Position numbers and translations under genes: made by a program | Source of the DNA: Anodontia alba | Lineage: Eukaryota; Mollusca; Bivalvia; Lucinida; Lucinidae | Direction: 5' to 3' | NCBI GenBank assembly: GCA_964016985.1 | Contig: OZ024837.1 | Location: 34,999,622-35,063,621, forward strand | DNA length: 64,000 bases | The notes under the pieces: generated by a model | Databases searched by the model: none | What the model was told of the DNA's origin: nothing | What the model saw: the letters and a program-made list of their open reading frames with translations, nothing else | In this document: positions 44,168 to 55,071 of the stretch, one piece after another | How positions within the stretch are numbered: the first letter of the stretch is position 1 | Layout of the letters: the number at the start of each line of letters is the position of its first letter

Positions 44168-44360
44168 GTTGACCTTACAACTCTCTGGGCAAATTCAGCA
44201 GACAGCAAATTGAAAAACTTTTCTTATTTTTCCAGGAAACAAGATTTGACATTTCATGCAAATTGTCTCCGACAATTTGCAAGAATGTCATATCTTGTTT
44301 CCTGTGCAACATATTTCGTCGTCTCCTGAAAAATTTATCCAGAGTGCTATACGCTAAAAC
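44168..44360. mobile_element. Family B MITE, copy 4
   Basis: TTGACCTTACAACTCTCTGGGC and CCAGAGTGCTATACGCTAAAA. Inner pair CAAGATTTGACATTTCATGC / AATGTCATATCTTG, with centre AATTGTCTCCGACAATT. Confidence 0.65.
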
Positions 44361-44429
44361 ATTTTAAGTAGACTTAATACACATAGCTTTTTTATTGTAT
44401 AAAGGTGACAATTTTTGAGAGTTTGTGAG

Positions 44430-44600
44430 TTCCCGTTTTCTTTCCTGAAGACCAAAATCCCTTTTGAAAAGGTTTTACTCCAAAAGGAAAGTCCTTATCC
44501 ACAAGGAGCGCATATTCTTTTATTTTGGAGCAGCCCCCTTTTCAGAAGGGATGTAAAACTGTTTTGACAGAAAGTACATCCATTTTCCTTAAGCACACAG
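44430..44600. repeat. Family L foldback repeat
   Basis: CCCTTTTGAAAAGGTTTTACTCCAAAAGG and TTTTGGAGCAGCCCCCTTTTCAGAAGGG in outline. Confidence 0.45.
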
Positions 44601-44858
44601 TGTCAAGTAAAGTAAAATTGTTTTGACTGCGCATGGCAATTGGCATACAGTCCCAACAGAACCACATCAATGTCTGCTGAACAAATTCTTTTTGTTAGAT
44701 ATGTGTTGCCTCACAAACTCCGTTACCAGTAATTATAGTTGGGAATACGAGACACATTTTTTATGTTCATCCCCAGAGAATCACCCAATGGTAATATTTT
44801 AACAACAAATGAAAACGTGCCTTCGAATTTTTGGCATATGCGGACATAACACACGGAG

Positions 44859-45212
44859 ACACGCAGCGTCTGATCGGGATCTACACTTTATGCTACTAAT
44901 CAAGCAATTTTAGACACATTCTCAAGCAGTATAATGAATTTGTTGAAAATTTAGAAAAAGTAAAACAAGAGGCCCATGTGCCACGATTCGCTCACCTGAT
45001 AAAAACAGCTTTTGTTCATCTGCAAATGCCATGCAACTTCAACTAGGACATAATTTTACCATACCGTGAAAAAGGTCAAAGGTCTTCCTAGTATCATCTT
45101 GAACAAGCTTATAGACTTTTGGTCCCCGTCGCTGTATATCAAGATTCCGCCTCAAAGCTTTCATAGTTGTGTAGAAGAAGTGTTTTAGCATATATGGACA
45201 GGGACAACCATC
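44859..45212 (+). repeat. Start of a 'CGCTCACCTGA' repeat, duplicated beyond the gap
   Basis: AGCGTCTGATCGGGATCTAC, AACAAGAGGCCCATGTGCCA, CGATTCGCTCACCTGAT, CCTAGTATCATC, AAGATTCCGCCTCAAAGC. The same sequence with scattered differences is at 46106-46468. It is cut at about 45212 by the retroelement that follows. Confidence 0.75.
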
Positions 45213-45905
45213 GTATTTAATTTGACATGCACCAAGTGTGGAAAGCAATATGTTGGCGAAACAGGTGATCATGTGAACCAACGGATGAACGGCCACCGAG
45301 ATGATTGGAAACACAAGCCGTTCGAGAGGTCTCCTGTCGCAGAACATTTCTGTTCACCGGAGCATGATTTCCTCAACCACGCCACCCTTTGTTGCTTGGA
45401 CCATAAACCGGAGTGGACAGATCGAACCAGGAAAGCAAGAGAGCTATTGGATCCGACGTCTGAACACTCTACGGCCATATGGGATCAACAAGGGCGACCA
45501 GTAGAGGGAATCGTCGTTCCTAAGTCAGGGCATGCGACAGCTTATGTGGTACGTTTTGTTCACATGATTTTACGCAAGTTGGGCCCATTTGCCTTATGTA
45601 TTGGTGTAAAACACTGTTTGGTGTATATCCCTTTTGGTGTAAGGTTTATGTGCATCGTAAACATTGCGTATATGGACACAGTGGTGTTGATAGTAAAGAT
45701 AAGCTTTATACGTTTTGAAGATAAACTTTCTACTTTTTGCACGTTGTGTTTACGCGTATTGTTTACATTTCACATATATCTAAACACGATCAGTTATTAA
45801 GTCGCAGCGGGCTAAATAACATGGGCCCGAAAAGGGCATAATCTTTTATTCGTAAATTTTACATTTTTATGTTTTTTTTTAAAATTGAAAACCTCTGAAG
45901 AAGGC
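45213..45905 (+). pseudogene. GIY-YIG endonuclease fragment of a Penelope-like retroelement
   Basis: In one + frame from about 45210: TCTKCGKQYVGETGDHVNQR, MNGHRDDWKH, SPVAEHFCSPEHDFLNHATL, CCLDHKPEWTDRTRKAR. 'KQYVGETG' with the following R...H pattern fits the GIY-YIG nuclease module that follows the RT in Penelope-like elements. Near 45440 the frame breaks (two bases lost or one gained), and ESYWIRRLNTLRPYGINKGD continues in another frame to a TAG at 45502-45504. The RT part is absent: the element is 5'-truncated inside the repeat at 45213. The region to 45905 is a 3' untranslated stretch ending in AACCTCTGAAGAAGGC at the assembly gap. Confidence 0.8.
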
Positions 45906-46105
45906 NNNNNNNNNNNNNNNNNNNNNNNNNNNNNNNNNNNNNNNNNNNNNNNNNNNNNNNNNNNNNNNNNNNNNNNNNNNNNNNNNNNNNNNNNNNNNNN
46001 NNNNNNNNNNNNNNNNNNNNNNNNNNNNNNNNNNNNNNNNNNNNNNNNNNNNNNNNNNNNNNNNNNNNNNNNNNNNNNNNNNNNNNNNNNNNNNNNNNNN
46101 NNNNN
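45906..46105. other. Assembly gap, 200 N
   Basis: Exactly 200 N, a conventional placeholder size, so the true length is unknown. Sequence on its right repeats sequence found before the retroelement on its left. Confidence 0.99.
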
Positions 46106-48053
46106 ACATACAGCGTCTGATCAGGATCTACACTTTATGCTACTTATCAAGTTATTTTAGACACATTCTCAAGCAGTACAATGAACTTGTTGAAATTTTA
46201 GAAGAGAAAAGTGAACAAGAGCCCCATTTGCCACGATTCGCTCACCTGATAAGGACAGCTTTTGCATATCTGCTAATGCCATGCAGCTTCAACTAGAACA
46301 TAATTTGACCATAAGGTAAAAAGTTCAAAGGTCATCCTAGTATCATCATTTGAATAATCTTAGTAGATGTTTGGTCCCCATGCTGTATACCAAGATTCCG
46401 CCTCTAAGCTTTCTTAGTTCTGTAGAAGAAGTGTTTTAACATATATGGGCATGTACAACCATCGTGTACAATGGCGTGGAACCAATTGACCAAATCGTCA
46501 ACATCCTTGCGACAGAAGTCGCATGTGAAATCCGATAAAAAATTGTCCAAGAGGTATCAGAGAAATGTTTAAAAATTTTACGATTTTATACATATATATA
46601 GCCCAGGGGCAAGGGCAGATAACGCCCAAAATTTTGACGATACGAAGCTAAACAGTTCTTCTTTAATCATACATTGTAAGTTTCAGCCATTAGTCTTTAT
46701 TCCATATTAAGAAAATGATTTTTCAACATTTTCCCCACACAAATGTAAATTTGACCTTGCCGTAAAAAAGTCAAAGGTGAACCTACGATCGCCATTTTAA
46801 CAAAATTAGTAGACTTTAAGTCCCCGATGCTATTTACCAAGATTCAGCATCAAAGCTTTCTTGGTTCTGGATAAGAAGATTTTTAGGACTTTGATCATAT
46901 ATCGGCATGGCGGTCATCTTGTTCAGTGGCATGGAACCATTTGAATATATTGTCAATAGCCTTTTGCAAGAAGGCCTAATGTAAAATCTAGTAAAAATTG
47001 CTCAAGCGGTTTAAGAGAAGAAGACATTTAAAAATTACACAATTTTATGCTTGTATATTGTCCAGGGGCAAGGGCAGATAACCCTCAGGGGACAAAATTT
47101 GGATTGTAACTTTAAAGTTTTTATGTTTTCATCATACATTGCAAATTCAGCCTTGGTTTTTTGAGAAAAAGACTTTTCAACATTTTCCTCATAAAAAATA
47201 TACGGGGGAGCAAATTTGACCTTGCCGTAGAAAGGCCAAATGTCAACTTACGAACACTATGTGAACAAACTTGGTAGACCTTGAGTCCCAAATGCTATAT
47301 ACTAAGATTCAGCCTCAAAGCTTACTTAGTTCTGGAGAAGAAGATTTCTAAGAGTTTTACCATATATGGGCAAGGCAGTTATCTTGTTCAATGCCGCGGA
47401 ACCAGTCGAACAAATTATCAATACCCTTACGACAGAAAGAAAATCTGGTGAACATTGCTCAAGCATTGTCAGAGAAGAAGACATTAAAAATAATCAGTCA
47501 GAGAAGAAGACATTAAAAATAATCAATTTTATAATGTATATAGCCCCAAGGTGAGGGTAGATAACCCCCAGGGGACAAAAGTTTGATTGTAGCTAACAAG
47601 TTTTACTACTTCAATCATGCATTGCAAGTTTCAGCCGTTATTCTCTAATACATTTTAAGAAAATGAACTTTCAGCATTTTCCCCATATAAATGTGTAGGG
47701 ATGCAAATTTGACCTTGCCGTAACAAGGTTAACCACGGACATCATTTGAACAAATGTGGTAGACCTAGAGTCCTTGATGCTATATACCAAGATTCAGCCC
47801 CAAAGCTTTCTTGGTTCTGGAGAAGAAACTGTTTAAGTGTTTTCACCATATATGGGCAGGGTGGCCATCGTGATTATTGGACCGCGACCATTTGTATAAA
47901 TTATCAATCCCTCTTTAACAGAAGGTTCCACGCGAAGTTTAAAGAAAATTGGTCCAGGTGTTTCAGCACAGATGTCATTCAAAGGTATGGGCGGACGATG
48001 GACGACAAGTGATCACAATAGCTAACCCTGAGCTTTCGGCTCAGGTGAGCTAA
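46106..48053 (+). mobile_element. Long 'CGCTCACCTGA...' repeat, with about four 460-bp units
   Basis: Head AACAAGAGCCCCATTTGCCA / CGATTCGCTCACCTGAT (about 46206-46250); end GAGCTTTCGGCTCAGGTGAGCTAAAA at 48027-48053. Internal monomers of about 460 bp are marked by CAAGATTC(C/A)GCCTC at 46390, 46839, 47310 and 47787 and by TTGACCTTGCCGTA at 46756, 47217 and 47709. Frames inside (for example 47746-48012) are not conserved between monomers. Confidence 0.75.
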
Positions 48054-48692
48054 AATGTAAGGCGTATAAATATTTCTAGAAAATACGGAACCCAAAATTT
48101 ATCAAATTTGTCCAAAATTTGAGATTTTGAATTAAAGGTTGGGTGATCGGGGGAGTCGGTGGTTCAACTGAACCCCATCAAATCCTCTCTGAATCCGCCT
48201 TCAACAGGCATTGTTCCAAAGAGCCAATGTTTTCGTACAACGTTCGTTGTCCTTCTAACAGGCACAAGCATGTTCAATTTAGTGATGTTTTTAGCCGATT
48301 TGGAAGATATGATCCAGGCAGCAATATCATAAAATGGTCATAACTTTGAAAGTATTGCGTCATATATTTATGTGTTCAAGTGTACAATGTCATCCTCAGA
48401 TGTATGGACCGATTTTACTTTGTCAGCGCTCCTTTAATCAAACTAGCTGTATGCTCTTATAATGAATATTTGAACTTGCAAGACGGAATTAATGCACGTG
48501 CCCTATCCATGTTGTGGAAATTAAAAGTGTCTCCATGAATTTTTTTGCCAAGTTACTGCAGGCAACATTGTTGTATAAAATGTGAACCTACGTTAGTTTC
48601 AGTCAGCACTGTCGTAATAATGAATCGTATTCACGTTATATACGGTAAGATGACAATGTTCTGTTTGCATAACTAGGATAAAATGTAATAAC

Positions 48693-48730
<38 letters not shown>

Positions 48731-49105
48731 TTTTGTTTGTTTATTTGTTTTTTACACTTTTGTCCCTATCCAAGAATACGCGTTCAGGCCACATCAGCTA
48801 AAACAATTAGCAGATCTTCACAAAATACTTCTTAAGTTTATTCATAGGATACACTATCTCAAGAGTCATTCACCCTTTTCTCAAGGCACTGACAGCACTG
48901 GTGGGTTGATTGTCTCTGAGCGTAGGCTGGGGAAATGGTCCTGAACGGAGTTTTAAGACGGGGTCATTTAACCCCTGACTTCTTGTAATTTAAGCAAACA
49001 ATCCAAACCCTGCGTTGTCTGATCTGGGTCTGGAGTGTTTGCGAATGTCAAAGTCCAACTTTTACAGGTAACCCTCTTTACATGACATTTGGACGTCACA
49101 GTGAC
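48054..49105. other. No gene recognised; poly(T) tract
   Basis: Frame 48143-48343 (66 aa) has no recognisable domain. Poly(T) at 48691-48729. GTTGTCTGATCTGGGTCTGG near 49013 is half of the CTGATCAG palindrome. Confidence 0.4.
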
Positions 49106-49125
49106 AAGAATATATATAAAGCTAT
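49106..49125 (+). promoter_or_regulatory. TATA-like element upstream of the 54-bp array frame
   Basis: ATATATATAAAGCTATAAAT lies about 60 bp before the ATG at 49179. AT-rich sequence makes such matches common, so this is only suggestive. Confidence 0.25.
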
Positions 49126-49178
49126 AAATAACCGTTACCTGGATTTCGAACAAATGCACGGGTTGAATTCATTGGTCA

Positions 49179-50291
49179 ATGATAAATAATCACGTGGACA
49201 AAAAACCTTTTGGAAACTTTGGTGTCCTTATACAGTGGCTCAATTGTCAACAATTGACCCAAGAAAATAGTAGAGAAGATGACCAAGAAGAACATAGCGT
49301 ACCAATGACACCAAAAGGAAGTAGAAGAGATGACCAAGAAGAACATAGCGTACCAATGACACCAAAAGGAAGTAGAAGAGAAGATGACCATAGCGTACCA
49401 ATGACACCAAAATGAAGTAGAAGAGAAGATGACCAAGAAGAACATAGCGTACCGATGACATCAAAAGAAAGTAGAAGAGCAGATGACCAAGAAGAACATA
49501 GCGTACCAATGACACCAAAAGGAAGCAGAAGAGAAGATGAAGATAGCGTACCAATGACACCAAAATGAAGTAGAAGAGAAGATGACCAAGAAGAACAAAG
49601 CGTACCAATGACACCAAAATGAAGTAGAAGAGCAGATGACCAAGAAGAACATAGCGTACCAATGACACCAAAAGGAAGTAGAAAAGATGAACATAGCGTA
49701 CCAATGACACCAAAAGGAAGTAGAAGAGAAGATGACCAAGAAGAACATAGCGTACCGATGACACCAAAAGAAAGTAGAAGAGAAGATGACCAAGAAGAAC
49801 ATAGCGTACCAATGACACCAAAAGGAAGTAGAAGAGAAGATGAACATAGCGTACCAATGACACCAAAAGAAAGTAGAAGAGAAGATGACCAAGACGAACA
49901 TAGCGTACCAATGACACCAAAAGGAAGTAGAAGAGAAGATGACCAAGAAGAACATAGCGTACCAATGACACCAAAAGGAAGTAGAAGAGAAGATGACCAA
50001 GAAGAACATAGCGTACCAAAAACACCAAAAGGAAGTAGAAGGGAAGATGACCAAGAAGAACATAGATTACCAATAACACCAAAAGAAAGTAGAAGGGAAG
50101 ATGACCAAGAAGAGCATAGCGTACCAATGACACCAAAAGGAAGTAGAAGAGAAGATGACCAAGAAGAGCATAGCGTACCAATGACACCAAAAGGAAGTAG
50201 TAAAGAAGATGACCAAGAAGAACATAGCGTACCAATGACACCAAAAGGAAGTACACAAAGCATGACTGACAACACCAACGTTACAATCTAA
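49179..50291 (+). pseudogene. 54-bp tandem array held in a single 371-codon frame with three TGA codons
   Basis: ATG at 49179 opens a unique start (INNHVDKKPFGNFGVLIQWL), then from 49269 to 50250 nineteen units with consensus SRREDDQEEHSVPMTPKG, then STQSMTDNTNVTI and a TAA at 50289-50291. The repeat is acidic and hydrophilic with a Thr-Pro in every unit. Five units are shorter than 54 bp (losses of 3, 9, 9, 12 and 9 bp), all multiples of three, and the frame is the same at both ends. Three units carry TGA in this frame (49413, 49566, 49620), each where the others have GGA (Gly) or GAA/AGA variants. It may be a recently dead gene, an exon of a repetitive secreted or shell-type protein (speculative), or a non-coding minisatellite. 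Both minus-strand frames across it are also open but give improbable hydrophobic repeats. Confidence 0.45.
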
Positions 50292-50330
50292 TTAAAAGCA
50301 AAACGACCAGCATCCTCTTCCCCAAATGGC

Positions 50331-50560
50331 CTCGAGGTTATAAAAACGTTTTCATGCTTAACTCAGCGGAGCCTGAACTTTTCTCTGCTTATAAATAGGA
50401 AAATGCCAGTTTTCATTTTCGTATTTATTTGCAGAGAAATTTTCATACTCAGCTGTGTTTAGCAAGAAAGAATTTGTAATTTTAGTTAATGGCATTTTAT
50501 ATTAACAGGACAAATTTCATGCTCAAACAGGACAAACCTCGAAATCAAGGCCCCGCAGCG
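50331..50560. mobile_element. Family I foldback repeat, copy 3
   Basis: GAGGTTATAAAAACGTTTTCATGCTTAACTCAG, AAAATGCCAGTTTTCATTTTCG and TTTCATGCTCAAACAGG, in outline, matching 40279-40507 with rearrangement. Confidence 0.5.
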
Positions 50561-50779
50561 AGCAGCCAAAGGACCCCGCTTAGAACGACCAACAGCGGAA
50601 CCACTGAGGGTAATGTGAGGCACCAGTTCCATAAATACATTGTACATCCTTATGTATAAAATATCAAGCTTACATGCCCGCGGCAGATCAGTTCAGGGAT
50701 GGTGCACACTTGCTAGATTTTGTCTATTTTCTACACACAAGAGACAAATTTTGACACTTCGTGTTCGGGGTATTGCGAA

Positions 50780-50915
50780 CCAGGCTCCGTCTGAAAAGGG
50801 GTCTGCTCTATGGAATGCATTTGCTCCCAATAGGAGAAAGGTCTTTCTTTATTTAAATTTGTTCCCTTTTCAGAAGGGGGCAAATAATTGTCAGAGTTAT
50901 CTCCCCTGAACATTT
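50780..50915. repeat. Family L foldback repeat
   Basis: TCTGAAAAGGGGTCTGCTC and TTCCCTTTTCAGAAGGGGG, ending TGTCAGAGTTATCTCCC; inner ATTTGCTCCCAATAGGAG. Confidence 0.5.
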
Positions 50916-50919
50916 GTAG

Positions 50920-52794
50920 AAACGGTCACGGTCCGTTTAGTAAGATGGCCGCCATGGCGACACATGACAATAAACACTTGAAAATCTTTTCTTCTCCAGA
51001 ACCAAAAAAACTTTGCAGCTGAATCATGGTATATAGCATTGGGGATTCAAGATCTACCTTTTCTTTATTCAAATGATAACCCTAGGTTGACCTTTGTCTT
51101 TTTTTACGGTTAGGTCAGTTTTGCATCTTTATGCATTTGTATGGGGAAAATATTGAAAAATCATATCATTTTCTAAAAATGTGTTAAGAACTAATGGATG
51201 AATCTTACTATGTATGGTCAAAGAAGCTTTCGTTACAATCGAAATTTTATCCCCCGTGAGTCCTTGCCCTTGGGCTATATAATTGTATAAAATCATATAA
51301 TATTTAAATACTTTCTTCTCTGAAACAGCTTGACCAATTTTCACCAGATGTCACACGGAGCCTTCCGTGAATGGGGTATTGTCAATTCGTTCAAGTAGGT
51401 TTGCACCATTGAGCGAGACGGCCGCCATTTCCATATATGGTAGAACACTATTGATATTGCTTTCTGTTGGTTTCCATAGCAACCGTTGTTTGACAGACCT
51501 AATATTCTCCAATTGACTTTGAAGTGACATCATGAATGTATACTCTTTTTTTTGGCACTGAGGACTTAAAGTCTACCAAAAAAATAATAGAAAAGTCCAG
51601 GAAGTGCCACAATCACAAGCCGCAGCCCATCGCAGACACGAAGAGGAATAGAAAACAGACAAAACCAAACAAGCGCAAATCGAACTATCGTATGAAAAGC
51701 ACTAAGATTAGCTCGCTCTTCCCCATGCGAGGTAATCGCAATGCTAAGTGGACTGAAAAATACAAGAACAAAATAACACAAGGCAAGACTTAAAACAAAT
51801 CGTTTCGTAGAATATCAAGTTTGTTCAAATGATGATTTTAAGATAACCTTTGACCTTTTTACGACAAGGTCAAATTTGCGTCCCCATACTTTTCAAATAC
51901 CATTTTCTCAAAATGTATTAAAGGCTAATGACTGAAATTTACAATGTATGATTGAAGCAGGAAATATTTTCATTGCAATCAAACTTTTGTCCCCGGAAGT
52001 TATCCGCCTTGCCCCCGTACTATATACATGTATAAAATCGTAAAATCTTTAAACGTCTTCTTCTCTGAAACCCTTCACCAGTTTTCACCAGATTTCAAAT
52101 GTGGCCTTCTTTCGAAAGGATATTGACAATTTGATCAAAGGTTTTACACCATTGAACAAGATGGCCGCCATGCCCATTTATGATAATACAAAAACTAAAA
52201 ACGCTTCTTCTTCAGAACCAAGAACGCTTTGAGGCGGAATTTTGGTATATAGCATCGGGGACTCAAGCCTACCAAGTATGTTCAAATAATGATCTTTGGA
52301 ATTTATGGTAGGGTAAAATTTGCGTCCTCATACAAAATATTGAAAAATAATTTTCTCAAAATGTATTAAAGGCTAATAGCTGAAACTTCCAATGTATGAT
52401 TGAAATAGTAAAACGTTTTAGTTATAGTTAAAATTTTATTCTTTCGTTCTTTCTGGGTTATCTACCCTTGCTTCTGGGCTATATATATATATATATCAAA
52501 CGATTCTGCACTATTGAAAAATGATGGCTGCCATGCACATATTTTGTAAAAAAAATAACAATTAAAATCTTTCTTCAATAGAACCAAGGAAGCTTTGAGG
52601 TTGAATTCTGGTATATAGCAAAGGGACGCAAGGTCTACCAAGTTTGTTCAAATGATGATCCTAGGATACCCTTTGACCTTTTTACGACTCGGTCAATTTC
52701 AGTTCTAGTTGCTGCGGCAATACTGGAAGTATGTCTCATGACATCTGCAGATATGCAATGGCTGGTTTACTCGGGTGAGCGAATCATGGTCTAT

Positions 52795-52795
<1 letters not shown>
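50920..52795 (-). mobile_element. Long 'CGCTCACCTGA...' repeat, reversed, about four units
   Basis: Head at the right: CTCGGGTGAGCGAATCATGG (52768-52790). Monomers repeat AAGATGGCCGCCAT, GGTATATAGCAT(C)GGGG, CTACCAAGTTTGTTCAAATG, CCTTTGACCTTTTTACG on + (about 51084, 51846, 52297 and 52668). It is interrupted by the RT-element tail at 51576-51815. Confidence 0.7.
51576..51815 (-). mobile_element. Tail of the second RT element inserted in the long repeat
   Basis: AAAAAAATAATAGAAAAGTCC...GTGCCACAATCACAAGCCGCAGCCC...AAATCGTTTCGTAGAAT in outline, the 3' tail seen at 20700-20945. Host sequence CTTAAAGTCTACCA / TCAAGTTTGTTCAAATGATG is continuous in neighbouring monomers, so only about 240 bp of a strongly 5'-truncated copy was inserted. 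Confidence 0.75.
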
Positions 52796-52796
<1 letters not shown>

Positions 52797-52841
<45 letters not shown>

Positions 52842-52990
52842 CTACTGACAGTTTCGAGGCGATTTCTTTGTTGCAGCTCTTCTTTGTTCGTGCGTTGTAG
52901 ACTTCATATATTTTTTTTGTTTTATCATTATTTGTTCCTCATCACTCCTTCTTTTGGTGCTTGTAAAGAGAGTGTTTGGGATTGTGTCTT
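52797..52990 (+). repeat. Poly(T) and RT-element tail (+)
   Basis: T-run 52798-52840; then GGCGATTTCTTTGTTGCAGC, TCTTCTTTGTTCGTGCGTTG, TCATCACTCCTTCTTTTGGTGC: the same order as 61420-61250 read on minus. Confidence 0.55.
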
Positions 52991-53461
52991 TTTACTGCGC
53001 ATTTTCACATATATTTTAAGTCTGAGACGTGTTGTCTTTGTGCAAAACATGAATCATGTAATGTATTGCGTCCCGATACATGTCCTTTGGCATGAAAGTG
53101 AAAACATTTTCCCGGCGGGGCAGATGTGTCTGTCTGACATTTTAGTTAAATCAAGCGCAATAGCAAGATTCCAAATATAGACATTTTACTTGACTCCCTG
53201 CTGAATACGATCGAAACTTCACGGATGATATTTGTCATATATAAAAATTATGACATTTTTCTAAATGGATTCAATCATATTTTATTAGTGTACTCCCAAC
53301 AATAAGGACATTTTATTATTGTCTTGGGAATTCGTTATTCAGAAAGCGCAGATGACATTAATCCAGTATCACAACCAATCTACAACTAAATACATGAGGC
53401 TTATGATGGGGAAAAAAAAAAACCAAAAAACTGACATTTCCTCACATCAGACGCAACGTGA
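52991..53461. other. No gene recognised
   Basis: The frame 52884-53180 begins in the retroelement tail and has no domain. Nothing else is supported. Confidence 0.35.
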
Positions 53462-53746
53462 CATCACGAGAACACGCCTATATAATTTTGAACCCCTTAA
53501 ACCCCATTTTTATATAGTTAAACTGGGAGTTTACAGGGGTATACATTATTATTCTTATTTCTGCTAAAAAAACAGAGATTGCGGGTACTCGTTAAAACCA
53601 CCTCGTCGAGGTGGTTCTATCGAGTACCCGCAATCTATGTATAAAGCAGAAATATGAAAAATATCGGATTTTTTCTTTATCTGAAAATTTTCATTTTTTT
53701 GGTGGTAATATTGTCCATATATTTGAATATGCATGTTTTCGTAGTG
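53462..53746 (+). mobile_element. Family A MITE, copy 15, with paired core changes
   Basis: CATCACGAGAACACGCC to GCATGTTTTCGTAGTG. Core GTTAAAACCACCTCGTCGAGGTGGTTCTAT, and outer GATTGCGGGTACTCG / CGAGTACCCGCAATC: changes relative to other copies are matched on both arms at two sites. Confidence 0.85.
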
Positions 53747-53754
53747 AGAGTGTC

Positions 53755-53895
53755 CTCCTTCCGACACGTGCTCCCAGCGAAGACTCTGATCAGACTACGC
53801 ATTCGCGCTAGGCCTCTGTGGAAACGAAAAGACCCAATGCTTGCTGAGGTGGACAACAAAAGCTCTGATCAGAACTGTGCAAAGGTAAAGTATGT
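53755..53895. repeat. Degenerate 'CTGATCAGAC' repeat
   Basis: AGCGAAGACTCTGATCAGACTACGC and AAGCTCTGATCAGAAC; ends too worn to define. Confidence 0.35.
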
Positions 53896-54019
53896 TCTCG
53901 AAACTCCTAACACGTCAACTTGACTACTTGGCGATGTCAGTGTTATAGCAAGCAGTCGGACGGTGATTGGTGTAATGTTCAACGTACACTTTCCTTAAAA
54001 TTGATGAAAAAAACAAGTT

Positions 54020-54210
54020 CAAAATGTATAAGCTCACCTGAGCAAGAAGTGCTCAAGATGAGCTATTGTGATCTGTCAATGTCCGTCGTCCGTCGTGCGT
54101 CGGCCATCGTGCGGCGTCAACAATTTGCTTTAAAAGCCTACTCCTCCTACACCCTGGGCCAATTAACTCGAAACTTGGTAGGAAGCATTGGGGTGACTTG
54201 TAGATAAAAA
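54020..54210 (+). mobile_element. 'GCTCACCTGAGCAAGAAGTGCTC' repeat head, truncated
   Basis: TAAGCTCACCTGAGCAAGAAGTGCTCAAGATGAGCT (in outline), CCGTCGTCCGTCGTGCGTCG, then GCCAATTAACTCGAAACTTG, GTAGGAAGCATTGGGGTGAC, TTGTAGATAAAAAATAGCTA. The last part equals one unit of the 141-bp array at 58926-60180. Confidence 0.65.
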
Positions 54211-54500
54211 ATAGCTACAGGGACGATAGCGTTTTTCTTGTCCGTTTACGCGTTTGGGGTGCGTTTTGAAATCGTTGTATAACGTTTGCGTTTCGACAAC
54301 GTTTCTAGCGTTTCATATCGTTTCGGCCAATCAAATTACAGAGCAAAGCGTTTCATGCAAACGCTAAATTTGCGCATTGAAGAGCTACGAACGTTTATCG
54401 AAACGCTTTTCACTGTTTCGGCCAATCATCTGGCCTTCTCGAAACGCTGTTTTCCGTTTCGGCCAATCATATGACCGTTTGGCACCGTTTGTATGTATAG
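54211..54500. mobile_element. CCAAT-rich short element, copy 1
   Basis: GCGTTTTTCTTGTCCGTTTACGCG, then four CCAATC motifs, three of them in the phrase TTTCGGCCAATCA, spaced about 45-90 bp and interleaved with GAAACGCT/AGCGTTTC. It is inserted right after the array unit at 54210. The inverted second copy is at 58715-58925. Confidence 0.6.
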
Positions 54501-54605
54501 ACCAATCGAATAATAAATACCTGTTGGACCGTATTAAATCATGTCTTTACAACTTAAGTAATATGAGTTTACGTATAAAAATTGTATTTATTTTATTGTA
54601 TTTTC

Positions 54606-54887
54606 TTTTTTTTTTTTTTTTTTTATAAAATAATTATAATTGAGATAATTTCGTATTTTCAAACGAATTAACGTGATTGATTATTTTATTTTGTGAAGTC
54701 TAATATTTCACACTACAATCATGATAATCATTTTCTTTTGACAATTAAATGTTTTAGCATGTAGTGCTCGGTATAAAATTTTAAGCAGATGACATTTTGA
54801 AGTTTTTTTGTTTTTTTTTTTCTCTCTCATTTATTGAATCATATTAAAACCACATTTTTTTTTTAGAAATAGATAATATTTATCTAC

Positions 54888-54923
<36 letters not shown>

Positions 54924-55065
54924 TCATTTTCTGTATTTTTTTTTATTACTTTTTGCAAAAACATATTTTATTGTTTTATTGAGATAATTTTCTATTTTCA
55001 AAATAAATTATTATATTTTGTGAAGCCCAGTATTATTTTCACACCGCAATCAACTTGTTTTGACA
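54606..55065 (+). repeat. AT-rich direct repeat (about 330 bp period) with poly(T) tracts
   Basis: GAGATAATTTCGTATTTTCAAA...TTTTGTGAAGTCTAATATTTCACAC near 54640-54715 recurs at 54980-55045 (GAGATAATTTTCTATTTTCAAA, TTTTGTGAAGCCCAGTATT). Each is followed by a family B end (54760, 55072). Confidence 0.6.
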
Positions 55066-55071
55066 GATAAA

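Noticed and set aside
45879..46160. Frames running through the N gap
   Set aside because: They are made of unknown bases.
49240..50278. Two long minus-strand frames (338 and 343 codons) across the 54-bp array
   Set aside because: They follow from a repeat unit divisible by three. The peptides are hydrophobic repeats with no domain logic. The + frame is the more plausible one.
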